The notes under the pieces were generated by a model. It did no database searches. It was not told the origin of the DNA and saw nothing but the letters and a program-made list of their open reading frames with translations. DNA of 64,000 nucleotides, from NCBI GenBank assembly GCA_023391635.1, contig JAEWAQ010000081.1, positions 47,799 to 111,798 of the forward strand, read 5' to 3'. This stretch comes from Bacillota bacterium (GTDB lineage Bacteria; Bacillota; Bacilli; Paenibacillales; Paenibacillaceae). The position numbers and the translations under genes were made by a program. Position 1 is the stretch's first letter. Each line of letters starts with the position of its first letter. This document shows, one piece after another, positions 50,829 through 60,214 of this stretch.

Positions 50829-53555
50829 ATGCCGTTATGCAGCATAATGCCATTCAACCTGCGATGTGAATATGCCGAGAATCCGCTCGGAATCGATGCC
50901 GAGCGCCCGCGTTTCAGCTGGACTGTGCGGTCGGATCGGCGCGCGCAAATCCAGAAGGCTTATCGGATTCTGGTGGCAAGCAGTCTGGCTGACCTGGCGG
51001 CGGATCGCGGCGATAAATGGGATAGCGGGAAAATCTCAAGCAGCCAAACCTTTCATATCGAATATGAGGGCAAACCGCTGCGGTCCGGCGAATGTTGTTA
51101 CTGGAAAGTTTGCTGCTGGGACGGAAACGATCTCTGCGGATCGTACAGCCCAACCGCTGCGTTCACAATGGGGCTGCTGGACGAGCGTGACTGGCAGGGG
51201 ATCTGGATCGGCGCGGGCGAGGGCAAGAGCGAGGGCGAGATCAAGGGCGAGGCGTTGGCCGCCCCTCTGTTTCGCAAGTCCTTCGAACTGGATGGACCGG
51301 TGAAGCGGGCTGCTTTGTATATTTGCGGGCTGGGTTATTACGAATTGTACGTTAATGGTCTTAAGGTCGGGGATCACGTGCTGGACCCGAATTGGACCCA
51401 TTACGATACGCGCAGCATGGAAGGGCTCTTGTACCCATTCGAGGATCGGATGAGCCAAACCGTGCTGTATGTCGCCTACGATGTGACGGACATGCTCCAG
51501 GCGGGCGGCAATGTGCTCGGCGTGATGCTGGGCAACGGTTGGTACAATCAGCGGGAAAGAACGGTAGAAGGGAGAATGTCGTACAGTACGCCGAAGTTTC
51601 TATTGCAGCTTAACATAGAACTCGCGGACGGAAGGCAGCTTCATCTGTCGAGCGATAGAAGCTGGAAGTATGCGGGCGGTCCGATCTTGTTCAACAATAT
51701 TTATTATGGCGAAGTGTACGATGCGCGGGAAGAGCAGGTTGGCTGGCATGCGAACGGGTTCGACGACCGGAACTGGGCGCATGCCGAATGGGCGGCCGCT
51801 CCAACAGGGCGGCTGAAAGCGCAAATCTCTACGCCGGACAAGATTATGGGAGAAATCAGGCCAGTTCGCATCAGCGAGCCCTGTCCTCATGTGTATGTCG
51901 TTGACCTTGGACAAAATATTTCAGGTTGGGCAAGGCTGGCGGTGAAGGGCGAGTCCGGCCGCAAGGTTACTTTGCGCTTCGCGGAAGAACTCGACGAGCG
52001 CGGCATGCTCGATTACCGCAGCGCGGGCGGAACCGACCAAATTCAAAGCGATGTATATATTTTGAAGGGGGAAGGCGAGGAGAGGTACGAGCCGCGGTTT
52101 ACTTGGCACGGATTTCGTTACATTGAAGTGACCGGCTATCCCGACAGGCTGGGCCCGGATCACATTCGGGGCGTTCTGGTCCATGCCGCGGTGGAACGGG
52201 CGGGTTCGTTCGAATGCTCCGACCCTCTGATCAATCAGATTCAAGCGTGTTATGTCCGGAGCCAATTGACCAACCTGCACGGAGGGGTGCCCAGCGATTG
52301 TCCGCACAGAGAACGTCTGGGTTATACAGGCGATGCCCAGATTACGGCCGAAGCGGCTATGTTCAACCTGGATATGGCGGCGTTCTATACGAAGTGGATG
52401 CAGGATCTCGCGGATGCTCAGAACAAGGAGACGGGGTTTGTGCCGCATACCGCTCCTTTCTATGGAGGCGGTGGCGGTCCCGGTTGGGGGAGCGCCATCA
52501 TCATCCTGCCTTGGTTCATGTACGTGCACTATGGCGACAAACGGATATTGGAGAGGCATTACGGTGCGATGTCGCATTGGATGGAATACTTAAGCACCCG
52601 AACAGATGGGAACGGCATCTTAGTCAGGGAGGAACCGGGAAGCTGGTGCCTCGGCGACTGGTGCGCTCCGGGGCAGCTGCCCTCGGAGTCCCTGGTGAAC
52701 ACGTTCTATTACGGCTATGTGAGCCGCATGATGGAGCGGATTTCGCTCACGCTAGGCAGGCCTGAACAGGCGGAACGGTACAAAGCATTGTCCGATGCGA
52801 TCGGTTCGGCCTTCAATCGGACTTTCCTGAACGAGGATCTTGCCCTATATGCGACGGGAGAAGGAGGCAGCGCGGTGTTCCCGCTCGCCTTGGGCATCGT
52901 TCCCGAAGCGCTTTCAGGCAAAGTGCTGACATCGCTCGTGGATATGCTGACAGTCAAGCTGGGCGGTCATCTGGATACGGGCATTTTCGGCACGAAGTTT
53001 CTGTTCGATGTTCTCGCGGATTACGGGTATGGCGAAATCGCATACGAGCTGCTCCAAGCCCCCGACTATCCCGGATATGAAAATATGATCGGACAGGGCG
53101 CGACCACGCTGTGGGAAAACTGGAACGGCGAAGGCTCGCGCAACCATCCGATGTTCGGATCGATCAGCGGATGGTTTTACCGGGTGCTGGCCGGAATCCG
53201 TCCCGACCCCGCTGGCGCAGGGTTTCGGAAAATGACGATAAAACCGCATTTTCTAGGCGGCTTAACTGAAGTGCGCGCCGAAATGCAAGCGATGCCGGGC
53301 AAAGTGGCTGTCCATTGGATCAGGCGGCTAGGCGCAACGAAGCTGACGATCGAAATTCCCGCGAATACGCGTGCCGTAGTAGATCTCCCTTGGAGCCATG
53401 TCCATTGCGTGGTGTCGGAAGGAGGGAGAATCATCTGGCAGGATGGCAGGGCTGCGGAGCGACAGGAAGGCATAAGCGGCTTGCGGGCAGAAGACGGACG
53501 GCTGCTGCTGGAAGTGCATTCGGGAGAATACCGATTCGAGATGCGAGAGCGGTGA
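50829..53555 (+). CDS. GH78 family alpha-L-rhamnosidase
   Basis: 908 residues, no signal peptide, intracellular. Order: N-terminal fibronectin-like domain (CEYAENPLGIDAERPRFSWTV), rhamnosidase N domain (ALYICGLGYYELYVNGLKVGDHVLDPNWTHYDTR), a beta-sandwich, then the (alpha/alpha)6 barrel with DCPHRERLGYTGDAQITAEAAMF, the general acid region, and MIGQGATTLWENWNGEGSRNHPMFGSISGWFYRVLAGI. It removes terminal alpha-L-rhamnose from imported oligosaccharides. No rhamnose catabolic genes (rhaA, rhaB, rhaD) are in the window. Confidence 0.94.
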   Translation: MPLCSIMPFNLRCEYAENPLGIDAERPRFSWTVRSDRRAQIQKAYRILVASSLADLAADRGDKWDSGKISSSQTFHIEYEGKPLRSGECCYWKVCCWDGNDLCGSYSPTAAFTMGLLDERDWQGIWIGAGEGKSEGEIKGEALAAPLFRKSFELDGPVKRAALYICGLGYYELYVNGLKVGDHVLDPNWTHYDTRSMEGLLYPFEDRMSQTVLYVAYDVTDMLQAGGNVLGVMLGNGWYNQRERTVEGRMSYSTPKFLLQLNIELADGRQLHLSSDRSWKYAGGPILFNNIYYGEVYDAREEQVGWHANGFDDRNWAHAEWAAAPTGRLKAQISTPDKIMGEIRPVRISEPCPHVYVVDLGQNISGWARLAVKGESGRKVTLRFAEELDERGMLDYRSAGGTDQIQSDVYILKGEGEERYEPRFTWHGFRYIEVTGYPDRLGPDHIRGVLVHAAVERAGSFECSDPLINQIQACYVRSQLTNLHGGVPSDCPHRERLGYTGDAQITAEAAMFNLDMAAFYTKWMQDLADAQNKETGFVPHTAPFYGGGGGPGWGSAIIILPWFMYVHYGDKRILERHYGAMSHWMEYLSTRTDGNGILVREEPGSWCLGDWCAPGQLPSESLVNTFYYGYVSRMMERISLTLGRPEQAERYKALSDAIGSAFNRTFLNEDLALYATGEGGSAVFPLALGIVPEALSGKVLTSLVDMLTVKLGGHLDTGIFGTKFLFDVLADYGYGEIAYELLQAPDYPGYENMIGQGATTLWENWNGEGSRNHPMFGSISGWFYRVLAGIRPDPAGAGFRKMTIKPHFLGGLTEVRAEMQAMPGKVAVHWIRRLGATKLTIEIPANTRAVVDLPWSHVHCVVSEGGRIIWQDGRAAERQEGISGLRAEDGRLLLEVHSGEYRFEMRER

Positions 53556-53570
53556 GGAAGGAGAATTCGG

Positions 53571-55385
53571 ATGATTAAAGATGCTGGATCGACTGGAATG
53601 GCCAAGGTCGCTTTGCTGTTGGATCTGGACGAAGCCCGGCGGCGATGGCGGCTGGGTCTGAACGTATTCGAAGCGTATGCGGAGGAAGTGCTGCTGCAGG
53701 CAGGGATCCCGTTCAAACGGATAGAGTCAGTGGAACAATTGAGCTCGGGAGCAGGCGACTACGATATTGTCGTTGCGGCATTGGTGGGAGAAGACGAAGA
53801 GGCGGCAAGCCGGTTGTTCGCCTTTATGAAGCGGGGCGGCGTCATCGTTGCCTTGGCCAATGTGAATATGCTGGCCCGGAGGCTTGGCTACGGGGCGGCC
53901 GTTCGTATGGACTGCGGGTATGCCCGTTTCGGCGACGGGTATCCAAAGGCGGAGGCTGTCCGTTTCCTTGGCGCTGTTCCCTGGCAGCAGCACTCAGCCG
54001 GGCGCCCCGATGCTGTTCGATATGATGATGCTGGACTGGAAGAAGAGTTCGGGCACCTATGCCGGGAGAGACCGGACGGCGTCCCGGCAGGGGCCGCGCT
54101 GCAGCGTTTCCGGATTGGCGCCGGTTGGCTGGAACGATGGGCTGTCGACATAGCCGGCACATCCGTGTGCATGCAGCAAGGGATTGCGCCGGTTCTGAAG
54201 GATGGCCCTCCCGCTCCGGACGGGTCAGCCCCTATCGATGACGGGCTGCTTAAGGCAGATGACGGGTTCGCGATGGATTGGACACACGATCGGGTGGTAA
54301 CGGACACTGGCATCCCCTACCTTCCTCATCCTTATGTTGACTATTGGCGCGAGCTCTTTGCCGGACGCCTCATCGGCATGGCGCTGGAGCGGGGACTTTC
54401 CGTCCCGATCGTGGACTATTGGCCGGCGGGGATCGAGCAGGTCGCCATGCTCTCGCATGACAGCGACTTGAATGGCGACGCCAATGCGGAGGCCGCCTTG
54501 AAGCTGCTGGCCGAATGCGGCGTCCGTTCCACCTGGTGCATGATCGAAGAAGGCTACAGCAGCGACATGTACCGGAGAATCCTGGAGGCCGGCCACGAGC
54601 TTGCGCTGCACTATAATGCCGTGGAAGGCGATAAGGGGAAGTGGGCGGAAGAGGAGTTCGTCCGCCAATTGAGCTGGTTTGCCGCTGCAACCGGCTTGCC
54701 CGGAGCGGTGTCTAACAAAAACCACTTTACCCGGTTCGAAGGTTGGGGTGAACTGTTCGAGTGGTGTGAAAAGTATGGCGTGAAGAGCGATCAGACGCGG
54801 GGGCCGAGCAAGAAGGGAAATGTCGGCATGCTGTTCGGCACCTGCCACCCCTATTTTCCCATGGCCTGGTCAACTGAACGAAATCGCATCTACGACGTTG
54901 TCGAAATCGGGTTCCTGACGCAGGATCTGGACCTGAGCGAACGTTGGCCGGACAGCAGCGTGATCGTCCCGTTCCTCGACCGCGTCCAATCGGTGTCAGG
55001 CGTCGCGCATTTCCTGGTGCATCAGATTCATATCGGCAATCACGAAAGCGTGCGCGATTCTGTGCGGCGCATCGTTCATGAAGCCCGCAGGCGGAATTTT
55101 ACATTCCTTACAGGCAAGGAGATCAATGATTGGCTGCGGGTCAGACGGGCTTATGTGGCAAGCCTGTATGACGAGATTAAGGGGGATCGCCTTACGGCAG
55201 CGGCCCGTGAAGACGGCGAAGCGGCGATTCGGGTGCCAGTGACCCCGGACGACGCATTGTCCGGACATCCGCCTACCGTCTGGATTCCTGTCATGCGTGA
55301 CAATGATGGCGGCGAGGGGATGGGTTGTATGGAGATATATGGGTACTTGTGCAGGCCGGCAAACCGGCAAGGAAGAACAACATGA
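53571..55385 (+). CDS. Two-domain protein: amidotransferase-like N-terminus and NodB-like C-terminus
   Basis: 604 residues, not a named family. Residues about 1-110 resemble the Rossmann-like (ThuA/glutamine amidotransferase-type) domain found at the end of beta-galactosidases (YDIVVAALVGEDEEAASRLFAFMKRGGVIVALAN). From about residue 285 the chain resembles a polysaccharide deacetylase barrel: AMLSHDSDLNGDANAEAALKLLAECGVRSTWCMIEEGY and AGHELALHYNA carry DSD and HxxxH-like metal ligands. It may deacetylate or remodel an imported oligosaccharide. No signal peptide. It lies 15 bases after the rhamnosidase gene. Confidence 0.65.
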   Translation: MIKDAGSTGMAKVALLLDLDEARRRWRLGLNVFEAYAEEVLLQAGIPFKRIESVEQLSSGAGDYDIVVAALVGEDEEAASRLFAFMKRGGVIVALANVNMLARRLGYGAAVRMDCGYARFGDGYPKAEAVRFLGAVPWQQHSAGRPDAVRYDDAGLEEEFGHLCRERPDGVPAGAALQRFRIGAGWLERWAVDIAGTSVCMQQGIAPVLKDGPPAPDGSAPIDDGLLKADDGFAMDWTHDRVVTDTGIPYLPHPYVDYWRELFAGRLIGMALERGLSVPIVDYWPAGIEQVAMLSHDSDLNGDANAEAALKLLAECGVRSTWCMIEEGYSSDMYRRILEAGHELALHYNAVEGDKGKWAEEEFVRQLSWFAAATGLPGAVSNKNHFTRFEGWGELFEWCEKYGVKSDQTRGPSKKGNVGMLFGTCHPYFPMAWSTERNRIYDVVEIGFLTQDLDLSERWPDSSVIVPFLDRVQSVSGVAHFLVHQIHIGNHESVRDSVRRIVHEARRRNFTFLTGKEINDWLRVRRAYVASLYDEIKGDRLTAAAREDGEAAIRVPVTPDDALSGHPPTVWIPVMRDNDGGEGMGCMEIYGYLCRPANRQGRTT

Positions 55386-55422
55386 ATATTCGGCATGATC
55401 ATGTGAAGGGAGAGGTTCATCT

Positions 55423-56613
55423 GTGTTGGCGATAAATGGAGGAACGCCCGTTCGAACGAAACCTTGGCCGGATTGGCCGATTCATGGAGAGCTGGAGGAG
55501 CAGCTGGTGTTGGAAGCGGTTCGTTCCGGGCGCTGGGGCGGGGTTGCCCATGACAAAATTGCCGAACTTGAAGCAGCTTTTGCCGATTTGCAGCAGGCAA
55601 AGCACGCCATTGCGGTGACGAATGGAACGATGGCGATCACGGTCGCCCTGAAAGCCATCGGCGTGGAACCGGGAGACGAGGTGATCATGCCGCCGTATAC
55701 GTTCATTGCGACAGCTTCCGCAGCGCTGCTCTTCGGCGCGATTCCCGTGTTCGCGGACGTACAGGAAGGCACGATGCTGATGGACCCGGAGCGGGTGGAA
55801 GCGGCGATTACGCCCCGGACCAAGGCGATTGTCGCGGTCCATATCGGCGGGGCGTCTGCGGACATGGACCGGTTGCGGGAAATCGCGGCGAAGCATAAGT
55901 TGCGACTGGTCGAGGATGCGGCCCAGGCTGTGGGCGCTGCCTGGCAAGGGAGGGGAGTCGGGGCGATCGGCGATATCGGAACGTTCAGCTTTCAATCGAG
56001 CAAGAACGTCACGGCGGGCGAAGGCGGCATGATCGTAACGAATGACGAGGCGGTTGCCGATCTGGCATGGTCGTTCGCCAACGTCGGGCGGGTTCGCGGC
56101 GGCGCCTGGTATGGACATGCTAAGGTGGGCTGGAATCTGAGGATGACCGAGCTTCAGGCCGCGCTCGCGCTCGCGCAACTCACTCGACTGGAGGCGCAAA
56201 TGCGGCTTCGAGAAAGCAATGCCCGTCTGTTGACACAACTGCTCGGTCAAATTGAAGGCATCGGGTGCATGGAGCAGCATCCGTTCGTAACCCGTCATGC
56301 CTACCATTTATTTATGTTTACGCTCAATGGACCGTATGCGGGAGAAGCCAACAAGAAGGAAGCGATCGCGCGTCTGAACGCGGAAGGCATCCCTGTAACG
56401 AACGGTTATCCCTCTTTGAATCGGAACGAGGCGATCTTGCGGGAAGTAGATAAGCTGCGCGGCGGCAAGCAGCCTGCGACGGCTTGCCCGGTCAGCGAAA
56501 GCATGAGCGGCGGACGGCTGCTGTGGCTGCATCAGAACGTATTGCTGGCCGATGAAGAGGCCATGTACGATATTGCGGCAGGCGTGCGCAAGGTGGTGGA
56601 TTCCCTCCTGTAA
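55423..56613 (+). CDS. DegT/DnrJ/EryC1/StrS family PLP-dependent enzyme (second copy)
   Basis: 396 residues. Contains TNGTMAITVALKAIGVEPGDEVIMPPYTFIATASAAL, LVEDAAQAVGAAW and the PLP lysine Lys194 in FSFQSSKNVTAGEGGMI, followed by GWNLRMTELQAALALAQL. GTG start after AGGGAGAGG. It is closer to the typical AHBA-synthase/StrS group than the first copy. Last gene of the glycan island; it has its own stem-loop downstream. Substrate unknown. Confidence 0.88.
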   Translation: MLAINGGTPVRTKPWPDWPIHGELEEQLVLEAVRSGRWGGVAHDKIAELEAAFADLQQAKHAIAVTNGTMAITVALKAIGVEPGDEVIMPPYTFIATASAALLFGAIPVFADVQEGTMLMDPERVEAAITPRTKAIVAVHIGGASADMDRLREIAAKHKLRLVEDAAQAVGAAWQGRGVGAIGDIGTFSFQSSKNVTAGEGGMIVTNDEAVADLAWSFANVGRVRGGAWYGHAKVGWNLRMTELQAALALAQLTRLEAQMRLRESNARLLTQLLGQIEGIGCMEQHPFVTRHAYHLFMFTLNGPYAGEANKKEAIARLNAEGIPVTNGYPSLNRNEAILREVDKLRGGKQPATACPVSESMSGGRLLWLHQNVLLADEEAMYDIAAGVRKVVDSLL

Positions 56614-56630
56614 ACGAATTGTTCAAACTC

Positions 56631-56654
56631 AGCTCCCATCTTCAGGTGGGGGCT
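56631..56654 (+). terminator. Stem-loop ending the glycan island
   Basis: AGCTCCCA (56631-56638) pairs with TGGGGGCT (56647-56654), with one G-T pair, but only a weak T-rich tail follows (ATTCGGTTTC). Likely the end of the module B transcript. A TATGAT element lies about 70 bases before the next gene. Confidence 0.45.
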
Positions 56655-56778
56655 ATTCGGTTTCGATGCAAAATGACACATCCCCGACATTCCGGCCTCC
56701 GATTGGTTATGTTATGATGAAGAGGAACCGAATCATCATCAGATTGAGCAGTTGCGACCTTATTGGAGGGAATGGCAC

Positions 56779-57651
56779 ATGATTCGCAAAATAGGCGTCG
56801 TAGGAATCGGGACGATGGGCCGCAGCATCGCGGAGATGCTGGCGGTCAAAGGGCTGGACGTGCTTCTCGTGGAGAAATCGGAGAGCATGCTGAATGAAGC
56901 GTTGGCGCTGCTGGAGGCCAGCCTCGACCGTCAGTTGGAACGCTGGGCGATCACGCTCGCCGAGAAGAAGCTGATCCTGAACCGCATACATAAAATGAAA
57001 TCTGTCCAGGACCTGGCTGAGTGCGACCTGGTTATCGAAGCTGCCAGCGAAGATCTGGAAGTCAAGAAGCAGCTGTTCAAGGAGTTGGACCGGGCGCTGC
57101 CGCCGCGCGCCGTGCTCGCCAGCAATACGTCAACACTCAGCCTGACGGAGCTGGCCGCCGTTACTCGGCATCCTCAGCGGATTATCGGCATGCATTTCGT
57201 CTATCCGGCTCTTCGCGTCGATGTGGTGGAGATCATTCGCGGCCTGCAGACGTCGGACGAGACGTTCCAGCAAACGAAGGAATTCGTCGAGCATGTTCTG
57301 GACAAGAAGGGAATCATGGTATATGAATCCCCTGGCTTCGTCACGACCCGGCTGATCTGCCTGTTGATTAACGAAGCGCTGCATTTGCTCGCGGAAGGGG
57401 TCGCTTCGGCGGAAGATATCGACAGCGCGATGCGCGTCGGCTATCAGTTCGAGTACGGGCCGCTCGAGATGGCCGACCGGTTCGGCTTGGATGCCGTATG
57501 GGCCGCCCTTGAGCGGATGTTCCGCGAATACGGGGAATTGAAGTATCGGCCTTCCATCCTGCTGAAGAAGAAAGTGAGAGCGGGCCATCTGGGCGTGAAG
57601 ACAGGGAACGGCTTCTTCGAGTACGACAAGGACGGTGAACGGTTGCCATGA
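56779..57651 (+). CDS. 3-hydroxyacyl-CoA (3-hydroxybutyryl-CoA) dehydrogenase family protein
   Basis: 290 residues. NAD-binding IGVVGIGTMGRSIAEMLAVKGLDVLLVE, the CoA-substrate region LASNTSTLSLTELAAVTRHPQRIIGMHFVYPALRVDVVEI with the catalytic His, and the C-terminal helical domain (GFVTTRLICLLINEALHLLAEGVASAEDIDSAMRVGYQFEYGPLEMADRFGLD). The N in the usual FFNP motif is replaced (FVYP), so exact substrate is uncertain. ATG 56779 after TGGAGGGA is preferred over 56752. It overlaps ackA by four bases. Confidence 0.88.
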   Translation: MIRKIGVVGIGTMGRSIAEMLAVKGLDVLLVEKSESMLNEALALLEASLDRQLERWAITLAEKKLILNRIHKMKSVQDLAECDLVIEAASEDLEVKKQLFKELDRALPPRAVLASNTSTLSLTELAAVTRHPQRIIGMHFVYPALRVDVVEIIRGLQTSDETFQQTKEFVEHVLDKKGIMVYESPGFVTTRLICLLINEALHLLAEGVASAEDIDSAMRVGYQFEYGPLEMADRFGLDAVWAALERMFREYGELKYRPSILLKKKVRAGHLGVKTGNGFFEYDKDGERLP

Positions 57652-58868
57652 ACATCTTGGTCATCAATTCCGGCAGTTCGTCGCTCAAGTACCAACTTTA
57701 CGACATGCGCACGGAGAAGGTGCTGGCGAGCGGCCGCGTGGAGAGGATCGGCATGGAAACGTCGATTCTGTCGCATGAAGTGCCCGGCAAGCCGGAAGTG
57801 CGGGAAGTGAGCGAAATTTTGGAGCATACGACGGCGGTCCGCAAAGTGCTGGACATGCTGACGCACCGGGAATTCGGCGTATTGAAGTCGATCAAGGAAA
57901 TTGAGGCGGTCGGACATCGGGTCGTGCACGGAGGAGAATCGTTCAGCGAGTCGGTCATGGTCACGCCGGAGGTCAAGCTGGAAATCCGCAAGCTGTTCGA
58001 CCTGGCACCGCTGCATAATCCGGCCCATATGACGGGCATCGTGGCTGTCGAGGCGAACTTGCCCGATGTGCCGCAGACGGCCGTGTTCGACACCGCCTTC
58101 CACCAGACGATGCCTCCGGTCACGTATCGTTACGCCATTCCTACGGTATTGTATAGCAAGCATAAAATTCGCCGTTACGGGTTCCATGGCACCTCGGTCG
58201 ATTTCGTCATCCGAGGTGCGTCTGAAGTGCTCGGACGTCCGCTTGAGGATCTGAAGCTGGTCGTGTGCCATATCGGCAACGGCGCCAGCTGTACGGCCGT
58301 CCTGCAAGGCAAGTCCTATGATACGAGCATGGGGTTGACGCCGCTTGAGGGCTTGATGATGGGCACCCGCAGCGGAGACCTCGATCCGGCAGTCGTGCCC
58401 TATACGATCAACAAAGAAGATTTGACGCTGAACGAAGTGAATTCGATGCTGAACAAGCATAGCGGACTGCTCGCCGTATCAGGGCTCAGCAGCGATATGC
58501 GCGAGATCGTGCAGGCGATGGAGGAAGGCCACGAACAGGCCAGCCTTGCTTTTGAAATGTATGCGTATCGCATTCGCAAATACATCGGCGCTTACGCGGC
58601 GGCCATGAACGGCATTGATGCGGTCGTGTTCACGGCGGGCGTCGGAGAGAATTCGGACGTGCTTCGCAAGTCGGTGTGCGACGGGCTTACATTCCTCGGC
58701 ATCCAACTGGACGATGCACGCAACGCGATGCGCTCGTCCGAGCCGCGGGCGGTGACGAAGGACGGTTGTCCGGTGGCGGCGCTCGTCATTCCGACGAACG
58801 AAGAGCTGCTGATTGCGCGTGATACTTACCGGATCGTGCGGGAATCCAGACAGAAGGAGCGCACCTAG
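57648..58868 (+). CDS. ackA: Acetate kinase
   Basis: 406 residues. Interconverts acetyl-phosphate plus ADP and acetate plus ATP. Signatures: ILVINSGSSSLKYQLYDM (first ASKHA motif), VGHRVVHGGESF, AVFDTAFHQTMP with catalytic Asp, YGFHGTSVDFV, VVCHIGNGASCTAV and VVFTAGVGENSDVLR. Coupled to the preceding dehydrogenase, suggesting overflow or acyl-CoA metabolism in one unit. Confidence 0.97.
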   Translation: MNILVINSGSSSLKYQLYDMRTEKVLASGRVERIGMETSILSHEVPGKPEVREVSEILEHTTAVRKVLDMLTHREFGVLKSIKEIEAVGHRVVHGGESFSESVMVTPEVKLEIRKLFDLAPLHNPAHMTGIVAVEANLPDVPQTAVFDTAFHQTMPPVTYRYAIPTVLYSKHKIRRYGFHGTSVDFVIRGASEVLGRPLEDLKLVVCHIGNGASCTAVLQGKSYDTSMGLTPLEGLMMGTRSGDLDPAVVPYTINKEDLTLNEVNSMLNKHSGLLAVSGLSSDMREIVQAMEEGHEQASLAFEMYAYRIRKYIGAYAAAMNGIDAVVFTAGVGENSDVLRKSVCDGLTFLGIQLDDARNAMRSSEPRAVTKDGCPVAALVIPTNEELLIARDTYRIVRESRQKERT

Positions 58869-58895
58869 TCGAGATCGGGAAAGGATTGAGATCGG

Positions 58896-60191
58896 ATGGT
58901 CGACAAGATCGTGATCGGAGAAGCCGGCCGCCATGCTGGCGAACAAGTGACGATCGGGTGCTGGTTGACCCGACGCCGCTCGAGCGGGAAAATTCAATTT
59001 CTACAGCTGAGGGACGGGACCGGGTTCATTCAAGGGGTACTCGTGAAATCGGAAGTGTCAGAGGAGACGTGGCAGCAAGCAGAGCGGCTGACGACCGAAA
59101 GCTCGCTATACGTGAAGGGCGTCGTGCGCGAAGATGCGCGAAGCAAATCGGGCTACGAGCTCGCGGTCACGGAGATTCAGGTCATACAGATCGCGGAAGA
59201 ATACCCGATTACGCCGAAGGAACACGGCGTCGACTTTCTGATGGATCACCGCCATCTGTGGCTTCGATCGTCCAGGCAGCAAGCGATCATGCGGGTAAGG
59301 GCGGAGATCGTGAAAGCGATCCAGCGGTTTTTCGACGACCGCGGCTTCACGCTCGTCGATCCGCCGATCTTGACGCCGTCCTCCGCAGAAGGTACGACCG
59401 AGCTGTTTCATATCCGGTACTTTGACGAAGACGCCTATTTGACCCAGAGCGGACAGCTGTACATGGAAGCGGCGGCGATGGCGCTCGGCAAAGTGTACTC
59501 GTTCGGCCCGACGTTTCGCGCGGAAAAATCCAAGACACGCCGCCATTTGATCGAATTTTGGATGATCGAGCCGGAGATGGCGTTCGTCGAGCTGGAGGAG
59601 AGCCTGGAAATTCAGGAGCAGTTCGTCTCGTCCGTCATCGACCACGTGCTGGCGCATTGCCGCTCCGAGCTGGAGACGCTGGAACGGGACGTATCGGCTT
59701 TGGAGCGGGCGAAGCCGCCGTTTCCGCGGATCACGTACGATGAAGCGATCCGCCGGCTGAAGGAACTGGGGATGGACCTGGCCTGGGGAGAAGACTTCGG
59801 TGCGCCGCACGAGACCGCGCTGGCCGAACAGTTCGACCGGCCTCTCTTCATTACGCACTATCCGGCGGCGATCAAGGCGTTCTACATGAAGCCGGACCCG
59901 ACGCGGCCCGAAGTCGTGCTGTGCGCGGACATGATCGCGCCGGAAGGATACGGCGAAATCATCGGCGGCTCGCAGCGCATAGACGACCCGCAGCTGATGA
60001 AAGCACGTTACGAAGAGCATGGATTGACGCAGGAAGCGTATCAATGGTACCTGGATTTGCGCCGTTACGGCAGCGTGCCTCACTCCGGTTTCGGGCTTGG
60101 TCTCGAACGGACCGTGGCCTGGATCTGCGGCCTCGAACACGTGCGCGAGACGATCGCGTTTCCGCGCATGCTCTACCGGCTGTACCCGTAA
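58896..60191 (+). CDS. asnS: Asparaginyl-tRNA synthetase
   Basis: 431 residues. Class IIb aaRS: N-terminal OB-fold (VTIGCWLTRRRSSGKIQFLQLRDGTGFIQGVL), motif 2 FRAEKSKTRRHLIEFWMIEPEMAF and motif 3 GFGLGLERTVAWICG. The presence of AsnS in the asnS-dnaD order matches B. subtilis, where aspB precedes asnS; here ackA does. Confidence 0.95.
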   Translation: MVDKIVIGEAGRHAGEQVTIGCWLTRRRSSGKIQFLQLRDGTGFIQGVLVKSEVSEETWQQAERLTTESSLYVKGVVREDARSKSGYELAVTEIQVIQIAEEYPITPKEHGVDFLMDHRHLWLRSSRQQAIMRVRAEIVKAIQRFFDDRGFTLVDPPILTPSSAEGTTELFHIRYFDEDAYLTQSGQLYMEAAAMALGKVYSFGPTFRAEKSKTRRHLIEFWMIEPEMAFVELEESLEIQEQFVSSVIDHVLAHCRSELETLERDVSALERAKPPFPRITYDEAIRRLKELGMDLAWGEDFGAPHETALAEQFDRPLFITHYPAAIKAFYMKPDPTRPEVVLCADMIAPEGYGEIIGGSQRIDDPQLMKARYEEHGLTQEAYQWYLDLRRYGSVPHSGFGLGLERTVAWICGLEHVRETIAFPRMLYRLYP

Positions 60192-60214
60192 TTCGACGAC
60201 AGGGGGATGGGATC

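Noticed and set aside
49500..56613. Module B as a nucleotide-sugar or surface-polysaccharide biosynthesis cluster
   Set aside because: There are DegT enzymes, but no sugar nucleotidyltransferase, dehydratase, glycosyltransferase, Wzx or Wzy; the context is uptake and hydrolysis.
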